Under the pieces are notes generated by a model. The model was not told where the DNA came from. It made no database searches and worked only from the letters and a program-made list of their open reading frames with translations. 19,818 nucleotides of DNA, taken from assembly GCA_012719315.1 (NCBI GenBank), contig JAAYAP010000050.1:1-19818 (forward strand), in the 5' to 3' direction. Shown piece after piece: positions 14,078 through 19,818 of the stretch. The DNA comes from Methanobacteriota archaeon (GTDB taxonomy: Archaea; Thermoplasmatota; Thermoplasmata; Methanomassiliicoccales; Methanomethylophilaceae). Numbering within the stretch: the first letter of the stretch is position 1; every line of letters starts with the position of its first letter. The translations under genes and the position numbers were made by a program.

Positions 14078-14103
14078 GACCCGTAAGGGTCGCGGATAAA
14101 TAT
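14078..14103 (-). promoter_or_regulatory. Promoter of the PAPS-reductase-like operon with a small palindrome
   Basis: On the minus strand ATATTTAT (about 14096-14103) is a TATA box about 40 nt before ATG 14057. Just downstream of it, GACCC-gtaa-GGGTC (14078-14091 on the plus strand) is a perfect 5-bp palindrome located between the TATA box and the predicted transcript start, a typical repressor position. The strong AGGTGA ribosome site follows. Confidence 0.45.
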
Positions 14104-14145
14104 CTTAGCGGGTGCCCGTCCCCCGCCGCCGTCCTCCCGCGGCGT

Positions 14146-14162
14146 CTATAAAGACTATATAC
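14146..14162 (+). promoter_or_regulatory. TATA box(es) of the aminotransferase gene
   Basis: Two TATA-like sequences lie side by side: CTATAAAG (14146-14153) and CTATATAC (14155-14162). Transcript starts about 26 nt downstream would leave a leader of roughly 12-21 nt before ATG 14196. Confidence 0.5.
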
Positions 14163-14195
14163 GCAAAACGATGTGATGGCCCGACGAGTGATCGT

Positions 14196-15404
14196 ATGAG
14201 GGCTAAGATCAAGGCTTCCAGACGCGCGATGGAGATGGACTATGCGATACGTGAGGTCACTGTTCCGGCCGCGGCTGCCGCCAAAGCGGGCAAGAAGCTC
14301 TACAACCTCAACATCGGCGATCCCAACAAATGGGATTTCGAGACACCCGAGTACTTCAAGAACACGCTGAGGGAGGCGGTCGACCTCACCGACAACGGCT
14401 ACGGCGACTCCCAGGGCAACCTCAACCTCCGCGAGGCGATCGTGCAGAGGGAGTACGAGAAGCACGGGGCGAGGATCGCCTCGGACGACGTCTACATCAC
14501 CGCCGGCCTCAGCGAATGCATCAACGTGCTGATGGCCACCCTGCTGGAGCCGGGCGACGAGGTGCTGGTGCCCGGACCCGGTTACCCCTCGTACGCCCAG
14601 TACGCCAACTTCTACGAGGGGCGCATCGTCCCCTACCGGCAGATCGAGGAGGAGGACTGGCGCCCCGACATCGACATGATGCGCGAACGCATCACCGACC
14701 GCACCCGGGCGCTGGTCGTCATCAATCCCAACAACCCGACCGGCGCCGTCTACGGGGAGAAGGACCTGCGGGCGATCGGCGACCTCGCGGCGGAGTACGG
14801 CATCCCGCTGGTCTCCGACGAGATCTACGACAAGATCGTCTTCGACGGCGATTTCTTCTCGCTGTCCCGGCTGCCGGACGACGTCCCGCGCATCATCATG
14901 AACGGCTTCTCCAAGGTCAACCTGATGCCGGGCTGGCGCGAGGGCTACTGCTACTTCATGGACGAGCACGGCATCATGGACGAGATCCGGGAGGGGATGA
15001 TGAAGCAGTTCCGGGTGAGGATCTGCCCGAACGTCCCCTGCCAGGAGGCGGCGAGGGCCTCGCTGCAGGGTCCGCAGGACTACATCTTCGACATGAAGCA
15101 CAAGCTGAAGGAGCGGGAGGACTTCTCCTACAAGCGGCTGAACGAGATCCCCGGCATCTCGACCGAGCATGCCAGGGGCGCGTTGTACATGTTCCCGCGC
15201 GTGGACCTCGGCGGCGTCTGGAGCTCCGACAAGGAGTTCGTCTTCGACCTGATCCGGGAGGAGGGGGTGGTCCTCGTCCACGGCTCGGGCTTCTGCAACG
15301 AATTCGGCCACGGGCACTTCAGGACGATCCTGCTGCCTCCGCTGGAGACGCTGGAGACGGCCTACGACCTGCTCGAGCGGTTCATGAGGAAGCGCCTGGC
15401 CTGA
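14196..15404 (+). CDS. Class I/II PLP-dependent aminotransferase (alanine aminotransferase-like)
   Basis: A 402-residue fold-type I aminotransferase. Visible motifs are NPNNPTGAVY (177-186), SDEIYD (207-212), the Schiff-base lysine Lys240 in NGFSKVNLMPGWREGY, and the substrate-carboxylate arginine Arg376 in GHGHFRTILLPP. The overall pattern resembles archaeal alanine/aspartate aminotransferases of the AlaA type. The amino donor cannot be fixed from sequence. Start choice: ATG 14196 follows GTGATC closely and fits the TATA spacing; the ATGs at 14171 and 14176 are out of frame and stop at once; the longer in-frame version would begin upstream of the TATA boxes. It is monocistronic, divergent from the PAPS-reductase-like gene and convergent with the riboflavin operon. 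Confidence 0.92.
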   Translation: MRAKIKASRRAMEMDYAIREVTVPAAAAAKAGKKLYNLNIGDPNKWDFETPEYFKNTLREAVDLTDNGYGDSQGNLNLREAIVQREYEKHGARIASDDVYITAGLSECINVLMATLLEPGDEVLVPGPGYPSYAQYANFYEGRIVPYRQIEEEDWRPDIDMMRERITDRTRALVVINPNNPTGAVYGEKDLRAIGDLAAEYGIPLVSDEIYDKIVFDGDFFSLSRLPDDVPRIIMNGFSKVNLMPGWREGYCYFMDEHGIMDEIREGMMKQFRVRICPNVPCQEAARASLQGPQDYIFDMKHKLKEREDFSYKRLNEIPGISTEHARGALYMFPRVDLGGVWSSDKEFVFDLIREEGVVLVHGSGFCNEFGHGHFRTILLPPLETLETAYDLLERFMRKRLA

Positions 15405-15454
15405 ACGGCGCGACGCACGGGAGAACAGGGAAGGGGAAGGAAAATGAGAGGGGA

Positions 15455-15486
15455 GGGGGAGCGGGGCTCCCCCCGGCCGGATCCGG
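15455..15486 (-). terminator. Strong hairpin between aminotransferase and ribH
   Basis: GGGGGAGC (15455-15462) pairs with GCTCCCCC (15466-15473) around a GGG loop, and a separate palindrome CCGGATCCGG (15477-15486) directly abuts the ribH stop codon. On the minus strand the hairpin is followed by a pyrimidine-rich tract (TCCCCTCTCATTTTCC), as expected for a terminator of the riboflavin operon. It may also stop the convergent aminotransferase transcript. Confidence 0.5.
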
Positions 15487-15903
15487 TCAGAGCCTGTCGA
15501 TCCGTTTCAGCATCTTCACCGCGGCATCGACGACGTCGCGGCCCTTCTCGATGCGGTCGACCGCCTGCAGCTGCGTCATGTTGGGCCCGGTGACGCCGAA
15601 CGACACGGGCTTGTTGTACTTCAGCGCCAGGTCGGCGATCTGCCTCGACGCCTGGGAGATGACGATCTGGTCGTGGTCGGTCTCGCCGGTGATGACCGCG
15701 CCGAGGGTGATCACCGCATCGACGTCGGTCTTCTCCAGGAGGTTCTGCACCGCGAGCGGGATCTCGAACACGCCCGGGACCATCACGGTCTCGGCGATCT
15801 CCACCTCGAGGAACTCGGCTTCCGCCTTGGCCCTCTCGACCATCATCATGGTCACGTCGTAATTGAATTCCGATACCACCATTCCAAGTTTGTACTTCTT
15901 CAT
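15487..15903 (-). CDS. ribH: 6,7-dimethyl-8-ribityllumazine synthase
   Basis: It condenses 3,4-dihydroxy-2-butanone 4-phosphate with the ribitylamino-pyrimidine to give lumazine, the penultimate step to riboflavin. The 138-residue protein has FNYD (13-16), the substrate loop VPGVFEIP (42-49), catalytic His77 in ITGETDHDQI, and the archaeal pattern FGVTGPNMTQLQAVDR (102-117). The family forms pentamers or 60-mers. ATG 15903 lies 4 nt after the ribC stop; its ribosome site AGGTGAT contains that stop codon, so translation is coupled. It is the last gene of ribB-ribL-ribC-ribH. Confidence 0.96.
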   Translation of the reverse strand: MKKYKLGMVVSEFNYDVTMMMVERAKAEAEFLEVEIAETVMVPGVFEIPLAVQNLLEKTDVDAVITLGAVITGETDHDQIVISQASRQIADLALKYNKPVSFGVTGPNMTQLQAVDRIEKGRDVVDAAVKMLKRIDRL

Positions 15904-15907
15904 AATA

Positions 15908-16378
15908 TCACCTGCGATCGATCGGCCCCTCGTCGGCGAATCCCTGCCTCTGCCCCGTTCCCGCCCGTTTGGTCAGGCGCTCGGGGCGGAAGAGCAGGTC
16001 GTAGACGTTGACCGCGTGCTCCCTGGACCGGCTGTCGGCCAGGAAGGCCAGCTCGCGGTCGTCCTCCGCCTCGTCCGCATGGACGAAGACCTCGATAATG
16101 TGTTTGTTCGTCGCCAGTTGCGTGGCGATCAGCCCCGTGGAGGCCTCGTGCGCGCACATCTTGTCCTTCTGGACCGGCCCGGGCATGCCCAGGGCCATGA
16201 CGATGTCGCAGCCGCGCTCCTCGAGGAGCTTCTTGCAGGCCACCGGCAGGTCCTTGACGCCCGGCACGGTGTACCTGACGATCCTGAATCCCGTCCCCGT
16301 GCGCCCCAGCTCGTCGATGGCCGCCGCGGCCATGTCGTACCGGGCGAACGTGGTGTCCGCTATGCCTATCAGTCTCAT
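15908..16378 (-). CDS. ribC: Archaeal riboflavin synthase
   Basis: It dismutates two lumazines to riboflavin. At 156 residues it is the archaeal type, a relative of lumazine synthase and unrelated to the bacterial trimeric RibE. The N-terminus MRLIGIADTTFARYDM and the segments YTVPGVKDLPVACKKLL and GMPGPVQKDKMCAHEAS are characteristic of this family. Its ATG overlaps the ribL stop (ATGA at 16375-16378), and ribH follows after 4 nt. Adjacent to ribH and ribB, its assignment is secure. Confidence 0.95.
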   Translation of the reverse strand: MRLIGIADTTFARYDMAAAAIDELGRTGTGFRIVRYTVPGVKDLPVACKKLLEERGCDIVMALGMPGPVQKDKMCAHEASTGLIATQLATNKHIIEVFVHADEAEDDRELAFLADSRSREHAVNVYDLLFRPERLTKRAGTGQRQGFADEGPIDRR

Positions 16379-16794
16379 TGCATGCTCCTGATCCTCTCGA
16401 CGATCCTCCGCGTGGCGTGGAGGTCGTCGGCGTACTCGTCGGCCCTGACCACCTCGATCCCCGTCAGTCCGCGGGCGGCGAGCTCGGCCTCGAGCTCGTG
16501 CTCCGCGAACCGCTGGTCGAAGCCGAGCACGATCACGTCCGGCCGGATCCCGGCCACGGTGTCGAAGATGTCGCCTTCGCCGCCGACGACGGCGCGGTCG
16601 ACCGGCTTCAGCGAGCCGACGATCCTGGCGCGCATGACGTCGGGGGTGATGGGCTCGTGCTTCTTCGAACGCACGGTGCTGTCGCTGGCGACGACGACCA
16701 CGAGCTCGTCCCCGTGCGCCCTGGCCTGCTCCAGATAGGAGATGTGCCCCGGATGTATGAGGTCGAAGACCCCTGATGCCATCACCCGTCTCAT
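16375..16794 (-). CDS. ribL: FAD synthetase, archaeal RibL type
   Basis: A cytidylyltransferase-fold nucleotidyltransferase that adenylates FMN to FAD. The 139-residue protein has SGVFDLIHPGHISYLEQA, with the HPGH motif at 14-17, and the downstream KKHEPITPDVMRARIVGSLKPVD and GFDQRF segments typical of RibL. Start choice: ATG 16794 lies 4 nt after the ribB stop, with GTGATC overlapping that stop as ribosome site. The frame extends 13 codons further into ribB, but that would remove the normal N-terminus. The CTP-dependent riboflavin kinase (RibK) that supplies FMN is not in the window. Confidence 0.93.
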   Translation of the reverse strand: MRRVMASGVFDLIHPGHISYLEQARAHGDELVVVVASDSTVRSKKHEPITPDVMRARIVGSLKPVDRAVVGGEGDIFDTVAGIRPDVIVLGFDQRFAEHELEAELAARGLTGIEVVRADEYADDLHATRRIVERIRSMQ

Positions 16795-16798
16795 GCGA

Positions 16799-17509
16799 TC
16801 ACAGCGCAAGGCCATTGGCATCCACGTATTCATACCAGGCGGTCTTGACCTCCTCGCCGGTGACGAAGGGGATGCCGTTGCGTTCGGCGAAATCCAGGAC
16901 CTCGCCCTTGGGGCGCGAGCCGCCGTCGTCGCCGAGCATCTCGCAGATGGTCGCCGAGGGCTTGACGCCGGCGAGGTACATCAGCGCGGTGCAGAGCTCG
17001 GTGTGCCCGAACCTGTCCCTGAGGATCCTGGACGAGGTGTTCAGCAGGTGCACGTGACCCGGAGCGCGGAAGTTCTTCCCCAGCTCGACCTCGATCTCCC
17101 TGCCGGGCTTGTCCTGGAAGATGGTGCGCGCGTACTCCGAGATAGTCAGGGCCCGGTCCCTGTCGGTGATGCCGGTGTAGGTCTTCCGATGGTTGATCGT
17201 CAGACCGAACGAGGATTTGGTGTTGTCGTAGGGGATGTCGTTGGGCGCCATGTCGCCGAGGACCGGGTACTCGCCGCGGCCGCCCCAGTAGACGTCGGCC
17301 ATGAAGGGCAGCCCGATATCCTTGGCCACGGAGTAGGGCGTGGTCGTGCACACCAGTCCTCCCGCCTCCTTCCTCATCGTCCTTATATGCTCCCAGGTGA
17401 CGGACTCCGACGCGACGGTCAGGTCGCTCTCGCGTTCCCGGTCGTCGAAATCGAAGACGAGGACGAACCTTCCCGCCCGTATCTCCTCCAATGCTCTGTC
17501 CATGCTCAT
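16799..17509 (-). CDS. ribB: 3,4-dihydroxy-2-butanone 4-phosphate synthase
   Basis: It converts ribulose 5-phosphate to the four-carbon unit used by RibH, with loss of formate; the reaction needs Mg2+. The 236-residue archaeal form has the acidic active-site loop FDFDDRERESDLTVASE (19-35), the AxGHVHLL motif in RAPGHVHLLN, and DRFGHTELCTALMYLAGVKPSATICEML, with the conserved His and Glu. ATG 17509 begins MSMDRALEEIRAG; an internal ATG two codons later is also possible. No strong ribosome site is seen. It leads the tightly packed riboflavin operon behind a TATA box at about 17543. Confidence 0.96.
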   Translation of the reverse strand: MSMDRALEEIRAGRFVLVFDFDDRERESDLTVASESVTWEHIRTMRKEAGGLVCTTTPYSVAKDIGLPFMADVYWGGRGEYPVLGDMAPNDIPYDNTKSSFGLTINHRKTYTGITDRDRALTISEYARTIFQDKPGREIEVELGKNFRAPGHVHLLNTSSRILRDRFGHTELCTALMYLAGVKPSATICEMLGDDGGSRPKGEVLDFAERNGIPFVTGEEVKTAWYEYVDANGLAL

Positions 17510-17538
17510 TTCAAACGTCCCGTCAATGGTTCGGCCAC

Positions 17539-17557
17539 TAATATAATGATGGTCATT
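17539..17557 (-). promoter_or_regulatory. Promoter of the riboflavin operon with a short palindrome
   Basis: On the minus strand ATTATATTA (17539-17547) is a TATA box about 30-38 nt before ATG 17509. Overlapping its upstream edge is AATGA-tgg-TCATT (17545-17557 on the plus strand), a perfect 5-bp inverted repeat. It could be the site of a flavin-responsive repressor such as RbkR, known for archaeal rib genes. I cannot compare it with the RbkR consensus here, so this is a suggestion only. Confidence 0.45.
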
Positions 17558-17590
17558 TACTTAGATATCGGTAATAGCCCGCGGAGTGGT

Positions 17591-17613
17591 GATCGCATGC
17601 GATCCGCGATCGC
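17591..17613. repeat. Cluster of perfect palindromes downstream of the DUF2130 gene
   Basis: GATCGCATGCGATC (17591-17604) is a perfect 14-nt palindrome, followed at once by GCGATCGC (17606-17613) and a nearby CGATCG (17620-17625). They lie in the 178-nt gap between the DUF2130 stop and the ribB start. They may contribute to termination of the DUF2130 transcript or serve as protein-binding sites. No T-run is present. Confidence 0.4.
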
Positions 17614-17687
17614 GACGGACGATCGGATACCCGCACGTCGACGTCGAGGCGTTCGGGCATCGCAGACAGGCCGGCCGGAAGCCGCGC

Positions 17688-19043
17688 TCACTCGTCGGCG
17701 GGCCGCTCCAGCTCCTCGAACTTGGCCTTCATCGTCGGGTTGCCCCGGACCAGCTTCTTGATCGTGAGTTTCTCGGCCTTGTCGTTGGCGAGACGCAGGT
17801 TCCGTTCGGAGGACAGCAGCGCGTCCTTGGTCTTCTGCAGCTGCGCCATCGTCTTGTCGATGCCCTCGATCGCCTCGGAGAACCTCCTGCTCGCCAGCTC
17901 GTAGTTCTTGTAGAACTTGTCCTTGAAGTCGTTCAGGTCGTTCTCGAAGTTGGTGACGTCGATGTTCTGGTTCTTGATCAGCGCTAGCTCGGACCTGTAG
18001 CCCTGCGAACGCAGCGCACTGTCGCGCAGGAGCGTGATGATCGGGATGAAGCTCTGGGGGCGGACCACGTACATCTTCTCGTGGCGGTAGGAGACGTCGG
18101 CGATCCCGGAGTTGTAGAAGTCGTTCTCCAATTCCAGCAGCGAGACCAGCACCGCGTACTCGCAGCCCTTGGCCACCCGGTCCCTGTTCAGCTTGTCCAG
18201 GAAATCCTCGTTCTTCTTCTTGGTCGCCGTCTCGTCCAGCTCGGTCTTCATGTCGAACATGATCGAGACGATCTCGTTGCCGTCGTCGTCGTGCTCGCGG
18301 TAGATGTAATCTCCCTTGCTGCCTTCCCTGACGTCTGAGTCCTTCTCGAAGTAGGCGTTCTTGAACGCGGTCGCCCGCATCCGGTTGAACTCGATCTCGC
18401 AATGCTGCTCGAGCGTCTCCCCCACCATCTTCGTCGACTGCTTCGCCTTGAAGTCCCTGTAGTACGCGATCTGCTCGTCCTTCTGCCTGAGCTGCAGCTC
18501 GTAGCTCTCCTTCATCGACTTCTCGGAGAGCTTGGCCTCGGTGTCCTTCACCTCCAGGGCGTTCTTCAGCCGGTCGCGCTCTTTCTCGATCTCGTCGATG
18601 CGCTCCTTGATCTCGAGCTGGTTGGCGACGTCCAGACGGCCCAGGTCGGCTTTCAGCTCGGCGATCACGCCGTCCTTGCGGGTCATCTCGAGCTCCAGCA
18701 CGGAATCCTGGTCCCTCACCCGGTTCCGCAGCTGCTCCAGCTCCTTCTCCAGATCGGACCTGGCCTCGGTCACCGCCAGCTTCTCCTCGGTCTTGGCGGA
18801 CTCCAGCCTCGCTCTGAGTTCGGCGAACTCCACGTCCCGTTCCGCCATCCTCTCCCGGAACTCCCGTTCCACCCGCTCGACGGCCAGTTCGACGGATTTG
18901 TTCTTATCCTCGTTCCAGAGCCCCTCTCTGCTGGCGATCTCCTTCTCGAACTCCCTGTCGCGGATCTGCTTGGCGACGTCGGCCCAGCCGGACTCGTCGA
19001 CCTTGAAGACCGCGCCGCACCTCGGACAGCTTATCTCGTTCAT
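17688..19043 (-). CDS. DUF2130 protein: zinc-ribbon-like start, long coiled coil, nuclease-like C-terminal domain
   Basis: A 451-residue protein. Residues 1-12 carry CPRC (Cys6, Cys9), half of a zinc ribbon. Residues 25-200 are a long charged coiled coil (Glu/Lys/Arg heptads). From about 203 comes the conserved DUF2130 block: KMVGETLEQHCEIEFN, then GSKGDYIYR (Asp245) and VSIMFDMKTE (Asp264, Lys266), then CEYAVLVS and an AEKMYVVRP-like strand. Glu209, Asp245 and D-x-K264-266 are placed as in PD-(D/E)xK nucleases; that functional reading is inference. A second helical segment closes the protein. Start choice: ATG 19043 begins MNEISCPRCG, with GAGGG about 8 nt upstream and a TATA box at about 19082; the frame is open further upstream without a plausible start. 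It appears monocistronic. Confidence 0.88.
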   Translation of the reverse strand: MNEISCPRCGAVFKVDESGWADVAKQIRDREFEKEIASREGLWNEDKNKSVELAVERVEREFRERMAERDVEFAELRARLESAKTEEKLAVTEARSDLEKELEQLRNRVRDQDSVLELEMTRKDGVIAELKADLGRLDVANQLEIKERIDEIEKERDRLKNALEVKDTEAKLSEKSMKESYELQLRQKDEQIAYYRDFKAKQSTKMVGETLEQHCEIEFNRMRATAFKNAYFEKDSDVREGSKGDYIYREHDDDGNEIVSIMFDMKTELDETATKKKNEDFLDKLNRDRVAKGCEYAVLVSLLELENDFYNSGIADVSYRHEKMYVVRPQSFIPIITLLRDSALRSQGYRSELALIKNQNIDVTNFENDLNDFKDKFYKNYELASRRFSEAIEGIDKTMAQLQKTKDALLSSERNLRLANDKAEKLTIKKLVRGNPTMKAKFEELERPADE

Positions 19044-19078
19044 GTCTGGAACCCTCTGCGGATAAATCGGTATGCAGC

Positions 19079-19086
19079 TATTAATA
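19079..19086 (-). promoter_or_regulatory. TATA box of the DUF2130 gene
   Basis: TATTAATA lies about 36 nt upstream of ATG 19043. A transcript start near 19056 leaves a short leader carrying the GAGGG ribosome site. Confidence 0.5.
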
Positions 19087-19177
19087 CCGTTCCACATCCC
19101 ATCATACGGATAACGGACGGCTCCCGGACGGGATGGATGAGCGGTCGTCTGTCGGTGACGGTGTACAATGCGTATGG

Positions 19178-19221
19178 CCGAGACCGCCGCACCCGGTGCG
19201 GGTGCATCATTCAGATCTCGG
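19178..19221. repeat. Nested hairpin
   Basis: An outer stem CCGAGA (19178-19183) / TCTCGG (19216-19221) encloses a strong apical hairpin GCACCCG-gtg-CGGGTGC (19189-19205, 7 bp). It lies about 95-140 nt upstream of the DUF2130 TATA box, so it is outside that transcript. Confidence 0.45.
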
Positions 19222-19428
19222 TTCGTTTCAATTAACGGAATTCGGTGCAAATCCTTTAAAACCCTTGTTTTGAACCTCGACGTTTATGTATGATTCTGAA
19301 AAAACTCAGTGAATACATCTTCTTTGAGGCAATACCTCTCCGTCCGTATATGTCGGATCGGAAGGTCCGGTCGGAAATCCCGAATTCCCAGCGTACGTTG
19401 AAAAATCATCACTGTCCTTTCAAACGGG

Positions 19429-19486
19429 ATGAAACGGGCAGATTTGCATCTGACAGACACGTTTTACCGTCGTGTCTCCGTTTCAT
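19429..19486 (+). ncRNA. Candidate structured RNA: three-way junction
   Basis: Three perfect stems form a compact three-way junction in 58 nt. P1 pairs ATGAAACGG (19429-19437) with CCGTTTCAT (19478-19486). P2 pairs CAGAT (19439-19443) with ATCTG (19448-19452) around TTGC. P3 pairs AGACACG (19455-19461) with CGTGTCT (19471-19477) around a 9-nt loop TTTTACCGT. Linkers are 1, 2 and 0 nt. A possible plus-strand TATA (TTTAAAA, about 19255) could start a transcript near 19284 that includes it. It overlaps the end of a short unrecognised open frame. No known riboswitch or ribozyme core was recognised; the hammerhead core is absent. The strand of any transcript is uncertain. Confidence 0.35.
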
Positions 19487-19503
19487 ATGAGGATATTCGC
19501 CTG

Positions 19504-19560
19504 GTTCCGCGATGTTTGTGGCGAATGCCGCCGTTGTAACATATGATGGAATCACGGAAC
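19504..19560. repeat. Imperfect 10-bp inverted repeat enclosing a small hairpin
   Basis: GTTCCGCGAT (19504-19513) pairs with ATCACGGAAC (19551-19560) with one C-A mismatch. Inside is GGCG-aatgc-CGCC (19520-19532). It begins 17 nt after the three-way junction, so the two may belong to one folded transcript. Confidence 0.4.
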
Positions 19561-19750
19561 AACCGGTCACTTCGGTCTTACCTGTACGAAAAATCCAGTC
19601 GGTAGGGCGTGTTCCGACAGTTGGCCGCGTCCAATGGGTAACAATCGGGGCCTTCGCATAATACATTCGTGACGTAAACGTATTGTAGGTTCGTATTCCG
19701 TGCCAGAATTTGTGCACATGTTCCGAAGAGCAACACGCGGATAACTTCAT

Positions 19751-19781
19751 GGATCGGTCAGAGAAGGCTCTTAACCGATCC
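19751..19781. repeat. 31-nt hairpin near the right edge
   Basis: GGATCGG (19751-19757) and CCGATCC (19775-19781) are exact reverse complements. Inside, AGAG (19760-19763) pairs with CTCT (19768-19771) around AAGG. No T-run follows on either strand. On the minus strand it directly precedes an ATG at 19750, but the following frame is not convincing as a gene. Confidence 0.45.
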
Positions 19782-19818
19782 GATCCGTATCACACAATCA
19801 GATATCGCAAACACACAA

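Larger units (their letters stand above)
19087..19818. other. 732-nt stretch without a convincing gene, hairpin-rich
   Basis: Beyond the DUF2130 promoter I see no recognisable gene. Open frames at 19290-19490 (plus, 66 codons) and 19409-19750 (minus, 113 codons) have no recognisable product, and their codon use is unlike the GC-rich genes around them. The stretch is AT-richer than the coding part. It contains a possible plus-strand TATA box (TTTAAAA near 19255) and at least four nested or branched inverted repeats, at 19178-19221, 19429-19486, 19504-19560 and 19751-19781, listed separately. A structured non-coding RNA or regulatory region is possible. Confidence 0.6.

Noticed and set aside
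11808..14099. A very long plus-strand open frame (over 750 codons) opposite the PAPS-reductase-like gene
   Set aside because: It is a mirror of the GC-rich minus-strand gene. Its translation is low-complexity (Asp/Val/His/Gly/Arg-rich), with no domain, no promoter and no ribosome site.
19290..19490. A 66-codon plus-strand open frame with a TATA-like site upstream
   Set aside because: The spacing would suit a leaderless start, but the protein (KKLSEYIFFEAIPLRP...) matches nothing known to me and its end lies within the three-way junction. A non-coding RNA explains the region at least as well.
19409..19750. A 113-codon minus-strand open frame in the right flank
   Set aside because: It has no recognisable product, codon use unlike the neighbours, no TATA box or ribosome site, and it crosses the paired elements at 19429-19486 and 19504-19560. 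A real short gene is not excluded.

Overview
The window looks like a stretch of a high-GC euryarchaeal chromosome, most likely from the Thermoplasmata/Methanomassiliicoccales methanogens. The archaeal assignment is firm. It rests on a clamp-loader small subunit (RfcS), an Orc1/Cdc6 initiator, the archaeal forms of riboflavin synthase (RibC) and FAD synthetase (RibL), a TtuA/NcsA tRNA thiolase, AT-rich TATA boxes 25-40 nt before starts, and GGTGA-type ribosome sites. The order-level assignment is inference, from SufBC plus a PUA/PP-loop/ferredoxin PAPS-reductase-like protein and a secreted protein of the kind common in gut Methanomethylophilaceae. Genes are strongly GC-rich. The two outer non-coding stretches (331-835 and 19044-19818) are much richer in A+T. 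I see no tRNA, rRNA, CRISPR array, insertion sequence or prophage.

Layout from the left. A secreted protein runs off the left edge (1-330, minus). A 505-nt non-coding stretch full of hairpins follows. Then comes a small zinc-ribbon protein (836-1093, plus) and a minus-strand operon sufC-sufB-rfcS-Sel1 (4874 to 1196). A divergent promoter region with a perfect 10-bp inverted repeat separates it from a plus-strand operon NIF3-like, orc1/cdc6, ttuA/ncsA (5013-8103). The last of these overlaps tail to tail with the minus-strand operon cysE-cysS-radical SAM (11195 to 8087). Next is a minus-strand pair, a PAPS-reductase-like Fe-S protein followed by Fpg/MutM (14057 to 11265). It is divergent from a class I aminotransferase (14196-15404, plus). 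A compact riboflavin operon ribB-ribL-ribC-ribH (17509 to 15487, minus) and a DUF2130 coiled-coil/nuclease-like protein (19043 to 17688, minus) complete the coding part. The last 775 nt hold no convincing gene but contain several nested hairpins, including a near-ideal three-way junction.

How the genes fit together. Much of the centre concerns sulfur and Fe-S chemistry: SufBC builds clusters, CysE activates serine for cysteine synthesis, and CysRS charges cysteine. TtuA/NcsA (Fe-S dependent tRNA thiolation), the radical SAM enzyme and the PAPS-reductase-like protein all consume clusters or move sulfur. The right-hand operon makes riboflavin and FAD. Replication genes (rfcS, orc1) are embedded in these operons rather than beside an obvious origin.

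The items most worth a second look are the structured non-coding flanks, the uncharacterised radical SAM protein co-translated with CysRS, and the nuclease-like motif in the DUF2130 protein.
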